A DNA stretch of 64,000 nucleotides, taken from the NCBI RefSeq assembly GCF_000718005.1, contig NZ_JODV01000004.1. One strand, given 5' to 3'. This document shows positions 8,814 to 18,449 of the stretch, piece by piece (the first letter of the stretch is position 1; each line of letters starts with the position of its first letter). Under the pieces are notes generated by a model. It was not told the origin of the DNA and made no database searches. It saw only the letters and a list, made by a program, of their open reading frames with translations. The stretch comes from Actinoalloteichus_B caeruleus. Its GTDB lineage: Bacteria > Actinomycetota > Actinomycetes > Mycobacteriales > Pseudonocardiaceae. A program made the position numbers and the translations under genes.

Positions 8814-9737
8814 CTACGCGTCGTGGTCGAGCCTCTCGGCCGGGATCGCGGGCTCCGCCGGGACGAACCGCGGCTCCAACGGGGTCAGCCCGCGCTCGAC
8901 GGGCAGTGCCGGCGCGTTCATCGGCTCCAACGGGGTGTACGCGCGCTCGACGGGCAGCATCGGCGCGTTCATCGGCTCCACCGGCGCGTACGCGGGCTCC
9001 AGCGGGATCGCCGGGATGACCGGTGTGACCGGGATGACCGGCATGACCGGGAGCGCCGGAGTCGCCGGGTAACCGTGGTTGACCGGGTAACCGTAGTTGG
9101 CGGGGATGCTCTGCGACTCGTAGGTGACCGGCTGCGACGGGTACCCCCCGTGCTGCGACGGGTAGGTCGGCTGCTGCGTCCCGTACTGGTAGTTCGCTGG
9201 GACGTTCTGCGACTCGTAGGTGAGCGGCTGGCCGACGTACCCACCGTTGGGCGCCTGGTAGGTCGGGTCCTGGCCGGGATACCCGCTGTTCGCCGGCGTG
9301 TACTGCGACGGCGGGGGCGCGTACCCGTGTTGCTGCCCCGGGTAGGGGTAGTCCGAGGGCATGTACTCGGGATCGCCCGGCACGGGCTCGGGAGGCTGGA
9401 GCGCCATGTCGCTCACGAGGCCGTCGATCTGGGAGGTCACCCTGGCGAGCTCGGCGGCGTTGGTCTCGTCGACGTCCTCGAAGAGGCCGGCGATCTCCTC
9501 AAGGTTGTCCCCGATGTAGGTGACGACCTTCTTGAGGTCCAGCAGGTGCTGGCGGAGCTCCTCCTTGCGGTTCCCGACGACGTCCTCGAGGAAGTGACCG
9601 GCCGCCAGGTTGCCGGGCCGGATCTCGATGGACAGGAGTTCCGACATCATCTCGTCGAAGTTCGGCAGGAGGTTCTTGAGCGCGGCGGCCGCGTTCCGGA
9701 CCTCGTCCGGGTCCATGGCCGTGTTGGAGTGGGACAT
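8814..9737 (-). CDS. Type VII-locus helical protein with Tyr/Pro/Gln repeat tail
   Basis: ATG 9737 (MSHSNTAMDPDEVRN) is chosen over an upstream start at 9788 because a GGAG ribosome site lies about 10 nt before it; the extension would overlap untranslated leader. Residues 1-115 are an amphipathic helical domain (FDEMMSELLSIEIRPGN; LLDLKKVVTYIGDNLEEIA) of Esx-like character but without W-x-G. Residues 115-225 are repeated YPGQ, YESQ and PANY units. The last 85 residues are proline-rich direct repeats (two units of EPMNAP..LPVER.YTPLEP type). The protein is about 307 residues. The gene lies between the Esx pair and the large repeat protein, so it is a candidate secreted protein of the same system. 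Function unknown. Confidence 0.75.
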   Translation of the reverse strand: MSHSNTAMDPDEVRNAAAALKNLLPNFDEMMSELLSIEIRPGNLAAGHFLEDVVGNRKEELRQHLLDLKKVVTYIGDNLEEIAGLFEDVDETNAAELARVTSQIDGLVSDMALQPPEPVPGDPEYMPSDYPYPGQQHGYAPPPSQYTPANSGYPGQDPTYQAPNGGYVGQPLTYESQNVPANYQYGTQQPTYPSQHGGYPSQPVTYESQSIPANYGYPVNHGYPATPALPVMPVIPVTPVIPAIPLEPAYAPVEPMNAPMLPVERAYTPLEPMNAPALPVERGLTPLEPRFVPAEPAIPAERLDHDA

Positions 9738-9835
9738 GGTTGGCGACTCCAGAGGATCAGTGGCGGTGGACCGCCTCGGAACCGACACGCGGGAAAGCGG
9801 AACCCATCAACGGCGGGTTCCGCTTTCCCAGGGCC

Positions 9836-10123
9836 TCAGAAACCGCCGGCCGACGAGCGGTCCTGACGCTGGAGGCTGTCAGCGGCGCTCTCGATGGAGG
9901 TGGCGGCGTTGTTCAACGTCATGTTCGCCGAGTCGAACGCCTGCGTCACCAGCTTCGACTTCGAGCCGTAGGCCGTCGCGGCCTCACCGTCGAAGGAGGC
10001 GAGCTGCCGCTGGGTGTCGCTGCGCAGCCCGTCCACCGAAGCCTGGATGCCCCTGGCCGAGTTCCGCATGATGTTGATGCCCTCGGCGATCTTCGGGTAG
10101 ACGTAGTTGATGTTCTCGCTCAT
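9836..10123 (-). CDS. ESAT-6-like WXG100 family protein (EsxA-type)
   Basis: A 95-residue protein starting MSENINYVYPKIAEGIN, with two long helices joined by a turn FDGEAATAY (about residues 44-52). In classical family members this turn is W-x-G-x-A; here Trp is replaced by Phe. Length and helical hairpin match WXG100 proteins, which are secreted as dimers through the EccC channel. It follows the other Esx gene by 53 nt, so the two probably form the heterodimer. A short flexible tail (RQDRSSAGGF) follows the second helix. Confidence 0.85.
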   Translation of the reverse strand: MSENINYVYPKIAEGINIMRNSARGIQASVDGLRSDTQRQLASFDGEAATAYGSKSKLVTQAFDSANMTLNNAATSIESAADSLQRQDRSSAGGF

Positions 10124-10176
10124 GTCGCTCCGTTCGGAAGACTGGGTCGTGCGAGGGACGTACGGAAGTCAGGAAC

Positions 10177-10506
10177 TCAGAGCATCCCGGCGTACGGGTT
10201 GCCCTGGTTCCCGACGTTCATGAGGTCCTGTCCGGACGTCTCGTCGGTGCTCTCGAGCTTGTTCGCGGAGTTCCGCACCTGCTCGGCCATCTCACGGAGC
10301 TTCTGCTCGATCCTCGCGAACTCGCCGTCCCACTGCTCGTGAACCCTCTTGAGCGTGTTGATCAGAGCGCCGCTGTTCCCGGAGACCAGCGCCGACACCT
10401 CACCCTGAACCCGCTGGCGCTCGCGGTTCAGCGAGTCCGCCTCGCTGTCGTGCCGGCCCGCGGTGGCGCGGAGCTCTGCGGGAGTCAAACGTGTCTGCTG
10501 GGACAT
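10177..10506 (-). CDS. CFP-10-like WXG100 family protein (EsxB-type)
   Basis: A longer frame exists, but ATG 10506 (MSQQTRLTPAELRATAG) gives the normal WXG100 size of 109 residues; the upstream 41 codons are leader-like. The sequence shows helix 1, a W-D-G turn (HEQWDGEF, about residues 58-65) and helix 2, followed by a flexible tail ending NPYAGML. WXG100 secretion signals lie in such C-terminal tails (Y-x-x-x-D/E in mycobacteria); no perfect copy of that motif is seen. It is first of the Esx pair, 151 nt downstream of the eccB stop. Confidence 0.87.
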   Translation of the reverse strand: MSQQTRLTPAELRATAGRHDSEADSLNRERQRVQGEVSALVSGNSGALINTLKRVHEQWDGEFARIEQKLREMAEQVRNSANKLESTDETSGQDLMNVGNQGNPYAGML

Positions 10507-10657
10507 CTCACCCTCACCGTCGGCATAGGAAAACACGGGACGCATCGACAACCACGGAACCGCGGTTTCACCGATGCTGACAGAAGTAAGCACATCACTG
10601 ATTCCGAGTGCGTTCCGACCGGAACGCATCCCCCTGGCACTGTCGCAGGGGTATCCC

Positions 10658-12109
10658 TCAGTTGTCCCCCTCGGACTGGGGCGGCACGGGTTGACGCGGC
10701 CGAATGGCCTGTTCCGGATCGAGCACCGGCCCCGTCGGCAGGGCGGCGAGCAGCTCGCCAGGGACGGGCACCGACCGGCTTCCCCCGTACCCGAGGGTCG
10801 CCGCCACCTGGGTGGAGGCCAGCGGGTACTTCACCCCGAGGTCGGTGACGAGGTAGTGGGTCCCGCCGTCCACCCCGGGCGCCGGCAGATCCCGCACCAG
10901 GACCCCGCTGTTCGGGGGCACGAGAACCCGGTCGGCGCTACCGGCCTCGGTACCGCGCGCCGGGCTCACCGGTCCGTCGACGGTGTCGCGGTCCACCATG
11001 CTCACCGCGATGTCGGGTCCGTCGGTGGAGCCGAGGGTGAAGCGCACGCACGGCCGGACGCTCGCCGATCCGTCCAGGTCGACCAGGGTCGGCGGGGTGT
11101 TCGGGTGGTCGGTACCGGCGATCGGCGCCGAGGAACGCGGCGCTCCGGCGAGGGCTTCCGGACCGATCGCGATCGGGCGGACACCGCCGGCCGGGTAGGC
11201 GGTCGCGGTGGCCGGGGAGGCCAGGGCGAGGCTCGCCATCGTCGGGCTCACCGCCGCCAGGCCGTCCCGCCGCAGCACGTAGAACTCGGTGGCGTCGATC
11301 ACCGGGTTGTCCACCTGGTAGATCTGGCCGACCACGCCAGGGCTGTTCCCGATGGGCGCGGTCGGCTCGCCGATGCCCTCGACCTCGGGAGGACCGAGGT
11401 CCGGCCCGGTGGGCAACGCGTTGATCCAGCTGGTGGTGACCCGGAGCGGGGTGACGGTGTCGTACCCGAGAGCGGCGGCGATGGTGCCGTCCGGGAAACG
11501 GTACTTGCGGCCCTGCCACACCAGGTGCGTCTGGTCGTCCGGGCCGACGACGAGCAGACCCTCGCCGTCAGCGAGGGTGATGCCACCGGGACCGGCGACC
11601 AGCAGGGTGGTGGCGGGGCGGTCCTGGCCGGCCTCGTCGGTGGTGGTGGAGGCGCAGGACAGCCACGGGCCGTCCGTCATGTCCGCCGCCGCCGGCAACG
11701 AGTCCGGCGCGTTGGGTATGCCGATGGGCACCCCGCGCGGCACGCCCTCCAACGACCGCTGGGACACCTGCGACACCTGCCCCCGCGCGTCGTTGACGGC
11801 GAGCCGGGCCGAGGCGTAGTTCAGGACGGGGTGCAGGAGCCCGTCCAGGTACAGGTACCGGGCACCGGTCTCCTCCTCGACGATGATCGTGCCGGCGGCA
11901 CGCCACGAGTCGTTGCCACTGGGCACGATCAGCCCGTACACCCCGAAGCCCGCGCTGATCAGGGCGGCCAGCAGCACACCGCCGAAGAAGCCGGTGCCGA
12001 AGCGGCGGTGCGGCGGGGCCGGTTCGTCGGTTCTGGCCCGCATCAGCGCGGACACCAGCCGGCCCACGACGAAGAAGTAGGCTTGGACCTGGTCGCGCCG
12101 CGACTGCAC
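10658..12109 (-). CDS. eccB: Type VII secretion protein EccB
   Basis: A 483-residue protein. It starts MQSRRDQVQAYFFVVGRLVSAL, the conserved EccB N-terminus (Q-x-Q-A-Y/H-x-F..R-x-x-x-A-L), followed by one membrane helix at about residues 41-63 (FGGVLLAALISAGFGVYGLI). A large extracytoplasmic domain follows, with the repeated beta folds of the family (VEEETGARYLYLDGLLHPVL). EccB is a core subunit of the ESX membrane channel and binds EccC and EccD. Length matches the usual 480-500 residues. It lies 81 nt downstream of eccD in the same direction. Confidence 0.95.
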   Translation of the reverse strand: MQSRRDQVQAYFFVVGRLVSALMRARTDEPAPPHRRFGTGFFGGVLLAALISAGFGVYGLIVPSGNDSWRAAGTIIVEEETGARYLYLDGLLHPVLNYASARLAVNDARGQVSQVSQRSLEGVPRGVPIGIPNAPDSLPAAADMTDGPWLSCASTTTDEAGQDRPATTLLVAGPGGITLADGEGLLVVGPDDQTHLVWQGRKYRFPDGTIAAALGYDTVTPLRVTTSWINALPTGPDLGPPEVEGIGEPTAPIGNSPGVVGQIYQVDNPVIDATEFYVLRRDGLAAVSPTMASLALASPATATAYPAGGVRPIAIGPEALAGAPRSSAPIAGTDHPNTPPTLVDLDGSASVRPCVRFTLGSTDGPDIAVSMVDRDTVDGPVSPARGTEAGSADRVLVPPNSGVLVRDLPAPGVDGGTHYLVTDLGVKYPLASTQVAATLGYGGSRSVPVPGELLAALPTGPVLDPEQAIRPRQPVPPQSEGDN

Positions 12110-12190
12110 GGCCCCTCCTTGTTCCCGGGTGGACTGCTGATTCGGTGGGCCGTCGCGGCGACCGCGACGGCCGGTGGGGCGGGCGGGCGC

Positions 12191-13588
12191 TCAGCCCGCG
12201 AGCCCCCGCATGATCCCGTACACGTCGAGCATCGCCAACAGCAGTGGCGCCACCGCCGCCGCGCACAACGTCTCCAGGATGTCCACGGTCCGCCCCCAGT
12301 AGGGCGGCGGCCGGTAGCCGGGCATCTTCGCGCTACCGGCGAGCAACGCCACGGCGAGGACCATCACGCCGCCGAACACCCAGGCGAGCCGTTCGAGCAG
12401 GGCCTGATCGGCGGCGAAGGCGACCACGACGGCGGCCAGGCCATAGCCGCCGGCCGCCAGCAGGGACCACCGGTGGCGACCGGCGTCGAGGTGCCGGGAG
12501 CGCAGCACCAGCAGCAGCCCCACCACGGCGGCGGTGATCAGCGCCCAACCCGAACCGTTCCAGACCAGCGCCGTCAGCAACGCGGCCTCGATCACCGAGA
12601 ACACCAGGTACAACGTCGTCATGTACCTGTCGGTGGCCAGGGCGCCGTCGATGACGGACTGGAACGGGGTGGGTTCGATGTCCTCGTTCAGTTCCTCCGG
12701 CGCGGTGGGCAGGGTGGGCAGCCCCAGCCGGCCGAGGCGGAAGGACATGCTCGGCACGAAGTTCTGCGCGACGAGGGTCACCACCAGCACGATCCCGGCC
12801 GCCCCTGACACGCCGAGGGTGTCACTGCCGGCGAGCAGCGCCGTCGCGAGGGTGAACACCGAGAGCACGAGCCCACCGGTGAAGACCAGCGCGGCGTCGG
12901 CGACGCCGACCAGCCCGAGCACCAGGGCCGCCGCGCCGGCCGCCGAGGCGCAGACGGCGCTGACGGTCGCGGTCGTCGAATCGGAGAACACCAGCGGGAA
13001 CAGCCAGCCGAACCCGGCCGCGTAGCCGAAGCCGGCGACGGCCAGCACGGCGCCGGTCACCGTGTCCCGCACGGACCTGGACACCACGGCGGCGGCGACC
13101 AGCAGCACCGCGGCGATCCCGCCCATCACCGAGACCCGGGGCACCACCGGGCCGGGCACCAGGAGGACCAGGAGGCCGAGCAGCAGGGTGGCGCCGGCGA
13201 AGCCGAGCAGCATGTTGCGGGTGGCACGGGGTTTCCACCGGTCCCGACGCATCCGGGACTGGTCGGCGACCCCGGCCACGAGGTCGTCGAAGTCGATGGC
13301 GGGGAGCCCGTCGGTGCGAGGGCGCAGGTGCACGGTCTCCCCGTCGACCAGGCCGAGTTCTCCGGGGGTGTACTCCTCGTCGAACGGTGGCTGCCCCAAC
13401 CGCTGGAGCACGAACCCCTCATGTTCGACGGCCTCGTCGGCCAGGTCTCCGCCGGCCTGCCGGAGGATCGCCGGCAGCAGGTCGACCAGGGGGACATCGC
13501 TGGGCAACGCCAGATCAACGGCGTTGTCCCCGATCACCAACCGAAGTCGGCAGAGTTGACTTGTGGCATCCTTGGACGCGTCATCCAC
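12191..13588 (-). CDS. eccD: Type VII secretion integral membrane protein EccD
   Basis: A 465-residue protein from GTG 13588; no in-frame ATG lies near. Residues 12-90 are the ubiquitin-like cytosolic domain (CRLRLVIGDNAVDLALPSDV), followed by a linker and about eleven hydrophobic helices from residue 130 onward, the known EccD topology. EccD dimers form the membrane vestibule of the ESX channel. It is the first gene of the leftward run and faces eccC across a 143-bp divergent spacer. Confidence 0.95.
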   Translation of the reverse strand: MDDASKDATSQLCRLRLVIGDNAVDLALPSDVPLVDLLPAILRQAGGDLADEAVEHEGFVLQRLGQPPFDEEYTPGELGLVDGETVHLRPRTDGLPAIDFDDLVAGVADQSRMRRDRWKPRATRNMLLGFAGATLLLGLLVLLVPGPVVPRVSVMGGIAAVLLVAAAVVSRSVRDTVTGAVLAVAGFGYAAGFGWLFPLVFSDSTTATVSAVCASAAGAAALVLGLVGVADAALVFTGGLVLSVFTLATALLAGSDTLGVSGAAGIVLVVTLVAQNFVPSMSFRLGRLGLPTLPTAPEELNEDIEPTPFQSVIDGALATDRYMTTLYLVFSVIEAALLTALVWNGSGWALITAAVVGLLLVLRSRHLDAGRHRWSLLAAGGYGLAAVVVAFAADQALLERLAWVFGGVMVLAVALLAGSAKMPGYRPPPYWGRTVDILETLCAAAVAPLLLAMLDVYGIMRGLAG

Positions 13589-13731
13589 GTGGTGTTGAGT
13601 TCCTCATACCCCGGTTGGCCGGGTTTCCGTTCCCTTGACAAGGCGGAAGCTAGCCACGAATGTCGCAGCATTGCTCCGTTCGTGCGGTACCGCCGGTGTT
13701 TTGAGGGTTATCTCTCGCCAAAGGAGACACG
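13589..13731. promoter_or_regulatory. Divergent promoter region between eccD and eccC
   Basis: The only gap between the two divergent secretion units. On the + strand TTGACA lies at 13635-13640, with a weak -10-like GAATGT at 13658-13663 (17-nt spacing). AAAGGAG directly precedes the eccC GTG. No promoter was resolved for the leftward unit. The assignment is by position and motif only. Confidence 0.4.
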
Positions 13732-16700
13732 GTGAGCACGACGTTGTTCCGCAGGCCCCCGCGCCGGGTCGGTCCGAAGATGCCCGGTGGGGAGCTGGGC
13801 CTCCAGGAGCCGCCCACGGTGCCGGAGCCGCAGAGCGGCAACATGGCCACCGTCCTCACCTACCTGCCCATGGCGTTGGGCTCCGGCGCCATGATGCTGA
13901 TCTTCCTCCAGCCCAACTCCAGCCCGCTGTCCTACATGGCTGGCGGGATGATGGGCATCGCGAGCATCGGCATGCTGGTGGGCCAGCTGGCGAGGACGGC
14001 GTCCGAACGCAAACGGCAGATGCACGGAGAGCGGCGGGACTACCTCCGCTACCTCTCGCAGGTGCGCAAACAGGTCCGGGAGAAGTTGGCCGCGCAGCAC
14101 CGGGCGGCGACCTGGACCCACCCCGATCCGGCGTCCCTCTGGTCGCTGATCCTGAGCTACCGGCTGTGGGAACGGCGCACCGGGCACGACGACTTCGGGG
14201 AGGTGCGGCTGGGTCTTGGCTCGCAGCACTCGGCGATGAAGCTGATCCCACCGCAGACCAAACCGGTGGAGGACCTTGAACCGTTGTCCGCGCACGCGTT
14301 GCGCCGGTTCCTGCGCGCGTACAGCACGCTCTCCCCGTCGCCGATCGCGGTCTACCTGCGGGGTTTCGCGCGGATCCAACTCCGGGGCGACCAGGCCGCT
14401 GGCAGGGACCTGGTGCGGGCGATGTTGGCGCAGCTCGCGGCGTTCCACTCCCCCAACGACCTGACGATCGCGGTCTGCGCGAAGGGCGAGAACCTGCCGG
14501 AGTGGGACTGGGTGAAGTGGCTTCCGCACGCCCAGGACCCCGATCGCAGGGACGCGCTGGGGCCGCTGCGGATGGTGGGCCAGGACTTCGCCGAGTTGGA
14601 GGAACGGCTCGGGGAGTCCTTCACCGCTCGCACCAAGTTCGAGACCGGCACGATGATCACTGCGGGCGAACCGCTGGTGGTGATCGTGGTCGACGGTGTG
14701 GAACCGCCGCCCGGTCACCAGAGCGTGGACACCGGTTACCAGAACACGGTGCTCATCGACGTCGGCGGCACACTGCCGTGGCGGCCGAACCGGAGCGTGC
14801 TGCACCTGGAGGTGAGCGCGGAGGAGATCGGCCGGGTCAGCTTCGACCGCACCGGTAAGGAGAGCTCCGCGACGCTGTGCGCCCCGGACCGCATGTCGGT
14901 CCAGGCGGCGGCCGCGCTGGCCAGGGGCATGGCCCACCAGCGGATGAGCACCAGCAACGACACCAGCGCCCCGCTCAGCGGTGACTACGAGCTGACGACC
15001 CTGTTGGGGGTCGGCGACGCCCGGACCTTCGACCCGACCCCGGTCCGGCTGGCCCGCTCCTCCCGCCAGCGTCTCCGGGTCCCCATCGGGGTGGCCGAGG
15101 ACGGAACGCCGGTGGACCTGGACATCAAGGAGTCGGCCGAGTCCGGGATGGGCCCGCACGGGATGCTGGTGGGCGCCACCGGGTCCGGCAAGAGCGAGCT
15201 GCTGCGGACCCTCGTCGCCGCGCTGGCCATCACCCACTCCTCGGAGGAACTGAACTTCGTCCTCGTGGACTTCAAGGGCGGCGCGGCCTTCCTCGGGTTC
15301 GACCAGTTACCCCACACGTCGGCCGTCATCACCAACCTCGTCGACGAGCTGGAACTGGTCGACCGGATGGCGGACGCGTTGACCGGGGAGATGACCCGGC
15401 GGCAGGAGCTGCTGCGGGCGGCGGGCAACTACGCGTCCCGCCGCGACTACGAACAGGCCCGGCGCAACGGGGTCCCCCTCGAACCGTTGCCGGCCCTGTT
15501 CGTCGTGGTCGACGAGTTCAGCGAGATGCTGGTGAGCAAGCCCGACTTCATCGACGTGTTCGCCACCATCGGACGTCTCGGCCGAAGCCTGGGCGTGCAC
15601 CTGCTGCTGGCCTCCCAGCGCCTGGACGAGGGCCGCATCTCCAAGGTCGAGACGCACCTGTCCTACCGGATCGGTCTGCGCACGTTCTCGGCGATGGAGA
15701 GCCGCGCGGTTATCGGCGTGCCCGACGCCTACGAGCTGCCCACCTCCCCTGGCAACGGCTACCTGCGCAGCGACACCCACACCCTGGAGCGGTTCAAGGG
15801 CGCCTACGTCTCCGGTGCGTACCGGTCCAGCCGTCGCCAGCACAGCAGGCAGGTCATCGAGGAGCAGTTGCACGCCTTCGAAGCGGGCTACCTGGCACCG
15901 AAGGTGCGGACGGAACGGCTGGTCAGCGAGGAGGAACTCGCCGCGGAGCGGGAGGCGGGCGCGAAGCAGGCCGGGCTGAGCGTGCTGGACGTGCTCATCG
16001 ACCGGTTGCGCGGGCTCGGGCCACGCGCCCACCAGGTGTGGTTGCCGCCGCTGCGCCGCTCCGCCACCCTCGACGAGCTGCTGCCGCCCCTGTTGGAGGA
16101 GCCGGGGCGCGGCCTGATGGTGGCCGACCCGTCGCTGGTGCGCCCGCTGAACGCGCCGATGGCGCTGGTCGACCTCCCCGAGCAGCAGCGCCGCGACCTG
16201 CTGACCGCCGACCTGTCGGGTTCGGCGGGGCACATGGCCGTGGTGGGCGGGCCGCAGAGCGGGAAGAGCACCGTGCTGCGCACCGTGATCACCGGGCTCA
16301 GCCTCATGCACGACGCCACCGAGGTGCAGTTCTACTGCCTGGACTTCGGCGGTGGCACCCTGTCCTCGCTCTCGGGCCTCCCGCACGTGGGTAGCGTGGC
16401 GAACCGGCTCGACCGGGACCGGGTCAGCCGCACCGTGATGGAGATGTCGGCGTTGTTGGAACGGCGGGAGCTGCTGTTCCAGGCGAACAACATCGACTCG
16501 ATCGCCAACTACCGGCGGGCCCGCAGGGAGGGGCGGCTGGTCGAGCAGGACCCCTACGGGGACGTGTTCCTGGTCATCGACGGCTGGTACACCGTCCGGC
16601 AGGAGTTCGAGGAGCTGGAGGACCGGCTCGGGGAGATCGCCGCGCGGGGTCTGACCTTCGGCATCCACCTCATGGTGGCCGCGACGCGGTGGGCGGAGAT

Positions 16701-17730
16701 GCGGCCCTGGCTGCGGGACGTGCTCGGCACCCGGTTCGAGCTGCGGCTGGGCGACCCGGTGGACTCCGAGATCGGCGGCAAGATCGCCGCCCAGGTGCCC
16801 GCCATCCCCGGACGTGGCATCACGGCGGACGCGATGCACTACCTGACGGCGCTGCCGAGGGTGGACGGCCGGTCCAGCACCGACGACCTGCCCGACGCCG
16901 CCCTCGACCTGGTGGACACCTTCGCGATGCCCGGCGTGCCCCAGGCGCCGCCGGTGCGGATGCTGCCGGCGACCGTGTCGGCCCGGGACCTGCCGGGGCC
17001 CCAGGCCGACCGGCCGGAGGCCGAGGTGCGGGTGGCGTTGGGCCTGGACGATGTGGACCTGGCCCCGCTGTGGCACGACTTCGACGTCACCCCCCACCTG
17101 TTGGTGTTCGGCGACGGCGAGACCGGGAAGACGAACCTCCTCCGCCACATCGCCCGGTCGGTGGCCGCCCACCACCCGGCGGGGGAGGCCCGGATCATGT
17201 TCGCCGACTTCCGCCGCGAGCTGTACGACGCGGCACCCCAGGAGCACCAGATCGCCTACTCGGTGACCAGCGACTCGTTCGGGGAGAACGTCGGGCACGT
17301 CGCCGAACTGATCAAGAAGCGGTTGCCCGGCCCGGAGATCACGCCGGACCGGCTGTCCAAGCGGGACTGGTGGACCGGTGGCCGGCTGTTCATCCTCGTG
17401 GACGACTTCGAGCTCATGGGCGGCGGCTACGGCGGCAGCCCGCTGCAACCGCTGCTGCCGATGCTGCCGCAGGCGGCGGACATCGGCCTGCACGTGATCA
17501 TCGCCAGGAGCACGGCGGGGGCGAACCGGGCGATGAGTGATCCGGTCGTGCGGCAGATGTGGGAGCTGGGGACCCCGGCGCTGATGTTCTCCTGCCCGAA
17601 GGACGAGGGGCGGTTCCTGGGGGACCTGCGGCCGAAGACGCTCCCGGTGGGCCGGGCCCAGCACGTCAACCGCCGGCGGGCGGTCCGCATGGTGCAGACG
17701 GCGCTGCTGGACGACCGCGAGCAGGGATGA
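13732..17730 (+). CDS. eccC: Type VII secretion ATPase EccC (fused EccCa-EccCb)
   Basis: A 1,332-residue FtsK/SpoIIIE-type ATPase. The start GTG 13732 follows AAAGGAG. Two membrane helices lie at about 43-88 (VLTYLPMALGSGAMMLIFL). Three ATPase domains follow: Walker A GATGSGKS at 481-488, with VVVDEFSEM as a Walker B-like element; GGPQSGKST at about 839-847; and GDGETGKT at about 1127-1134. EccC powers export and recognises Esx substrates with its C-terminal ATPase domains. Here the two mycobacterial halves (Ca and Cb) are one polypeptide, as in many actinomycetes. It is divergent from eccD and followed by a strong hairpin, so it is probably monocistronic. Confidence 0.96.
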   Translation: MSTTLFRRPPRRVGPKMPGGELGLQEPPTVPEPQSGNMATVLTYLPMALGSGAMMLIFLQPNSSPLSYMAGGMMGIASIGMLVGQLARTASERKRQMHGERRDYLRYLSQVRKQVREKLAAQHRAATWTHPDPASLWSLILSYRLWERRTGHDDFGEVRLGLGSQHSAMKLIPPQTKPVEDLEPLSAHALRRFLRAYSTLSPSPIAVYLRGFARIQLRGDQAAGRDLVRAMLAQLAAFHSPNDLTIAVCAKGENLPEWDWVKWLPHAQDPDRRDALGPLRMVGQDFAELEERLGESFTARTKFETGTMITAGEPLVVIVVDGVEPPPGHQSVDTGYQNTVLIDVGGTLPWRPNRSVLHLEVSAEEIGRVSFDRTGKESSATLCAPDRMSVQAAAALARGMAHQRMSTSNDTSAPLSGDYELTTLLGVGDARTFDPTPVRLARSSRQRLRVPIGVAEDGTPVDLDIKESAESGMGPHGMLVGATGSGKSELLRTLVAALAITHSSEELNFVLVDFKGGAAFLGFDQLPHTSAVITNLVDELELVDRMADALTGEMTRRQELLRAAGNYASRRDYEQARRNGVPLEPLPALFVVVDEFSEMLVSKPDFIDVFATIGRLGRSLGVHLLLASQRLDEGRISKVETHLSYRIGLRTFSAMESRAVIGVPDAYELPTSPGNGYLRSDTHTLERFKGAYVSGAYRSSRRQHSRQVIEEQLHAFEAGYLAPKVRTERLVSEEELAAEREAGAKQAGLSVLDVLIDRLRGLGPRAHQVWLPPLRRSATLDELLPPLLEEPGRGLMVADPSLVRPLNAPMALVDLPEQQRRDLLTADLSGSAGHMAVVGGPQSGKSTVLRTVITGLSLMHDATEVQFYCLDFGGGTLSSLSGLPHVGSVANRLDRDRVSRTVMEMSALLERRELLFQANNIDSIANYRRARREGRLVEQDPYGDVFLVIDGWYTVRQEFEELEDRLGEIAARGLTFGIHLMVAATRWAEMRPWLRDVLGTRFELRLGDPVDSEIGGKIAAQVPAIPGRGITADAMHYLTALPRVDGRSSTDDLPDAALDLVDTFAMPGVPQAPPVRMLPATVSARDLPGPQADRPEAEVRVALGLDDVDLAPLWHDFDVTPHLLVFGDGETGKTNLLRHIARSVAAHHPAGEARIMFADFRRELYDAAPQEHQIAYSVTSDSFGENVGHVAELIKKRLPGPEITPDRLSKRDWWTGGRLFILVDDFELMGGGYGGSPLQPLLPMLPQAADIGLHVIIARSTAGANRAMSDPVVRQMWELGTPALMFSCPKDEGRFLGDLRPKTLPVGRAQHVNRRRAVRMVQTALLDDREQG

Positions 17731-18065
17731 GTCCCCGCGCCCGGGGGTCGGTCGACGCTCACCCGCGACGGCCCCCGGGCGTCCGGTCCCGAAGCCCGGT
17801 CAGCCTCAGCACGACGAGCCCGGTCCCGAGCACGACCGCGGTCACCAAGACGTGCCTGGAGTCCGGGGGTCGACGCGCCGCCGACGGCGTCGAGCAGCGC
17901 GCCCCCGGTCGAAGGCCGGCGGCGCGACTGCCGCGCCGACCGCCGGACGACGTGCCCCACGGGCACCGTGGCCAGCGGCAGCGCCGAGCCCACGGAGGCC
18001 CTACCTCCGGGCGAGCGCTTCGGACCGCATCCCGACGACAACCGGTCAGGGCGAAGCGGGAGCTG
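17731..18065. other. Gap after eccC with a short membrane-helix-coding remnant
   Basis: No full gene. On the - strand, the frame ending at the TGA 17761-17759 encodes a convincing hydrophobic segment (VLVTAVVLGTGLVVLRLTGL) just before the stop, but the upstream frame is not protein-like and has no good start. It may be the decayed tail of a small membrane protein. The eccC hairpin lies inside the same end of the gap. Confidence 0.35.
17738..17781 (+). terminator. Hairpin terminator after eccC
   Basis: A perfect 10-bp inverted repeat, CGCCCGGGGG (17738-17747) and CCCCCGGGCG (17772-17781), with a 24-nt loop, starts 7 nt after the eccC stop. There is no U-tract, which is common in GC-rich actinomycetes. 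Confidence 0.5.
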
Positions 18066-18449
18066 TCACGTCATGGCCATGTGCACCAGTTCCCACACGT
18101 GCCCGTCGGGGTCCTGGAAGCTCCCCCCGTACATCGGGCCATCCTCCATCGGCGGCTTCCAGGGCCGCCCGCCGGCGGCGATTGCCTTCGCCACCAGGTC
18201 GTCGACCTGTTCCCGGCTGTCCGCCGACAGGCAGGTCAGCACCTCCGTGGTGGTGGAGGTGTCACTGATCTCGTCGGTGATGAACTGCCGGAACTGCTCC
18301 TCCTCCAGCAGCATCACGTAGATGTTCCGCTCGACGACCATCCCGGCGACGGTGTCGTTGGAGAACGTGGGGTCGAAGGAGAAACCCAGCTCGCCGAAGA
18401 ACCGCTTCGACCGCTCGAGGTCCCTGACCGGCAGGTTCACGAAGATCAT
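18066..18449 (-). CDS. VOC (glyoxalase/bleomycin-resistance-like) family protein
   Basis: A 127-residue protein from ATG 18449 (MIFVNLPVRDLERSKRFFGE); a start 21 nt upstream is possible. It has one vicinal-oxygen-chelate module: the beta-alpha-beta opening typical of the fold, the central MYGGSFQDPDGHVWELV and a C-terminal Glu/His region. The D-P-D-G-H-x-W-E signature near residues 113-120 is characteristic. Members are metal-dependent enzymes or binding proteins; the substrate cannot be told from sequence. It stands alone, convergent with eccC. Confidence 0.85.
   Translation of the reverse strand: MIFVNLPVRDLERSKRFFGELGFSFDPTFSNDTVAGMVVERNIYVMLLEEEQFRQFITDEISDTSTTTEVLTCLSADSREQVDDLVAKAIAAGGRPWKPPMEDGPMYGGSFQDPDGHVWELVHMAMT

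Noticed and set aside
15307..17664. A 785-residue - strand frame inside eccC
   Set aside because: Antisense shadow of the EccC ATPase domains, rich in His/Arg/Gln/Val and without any domain.
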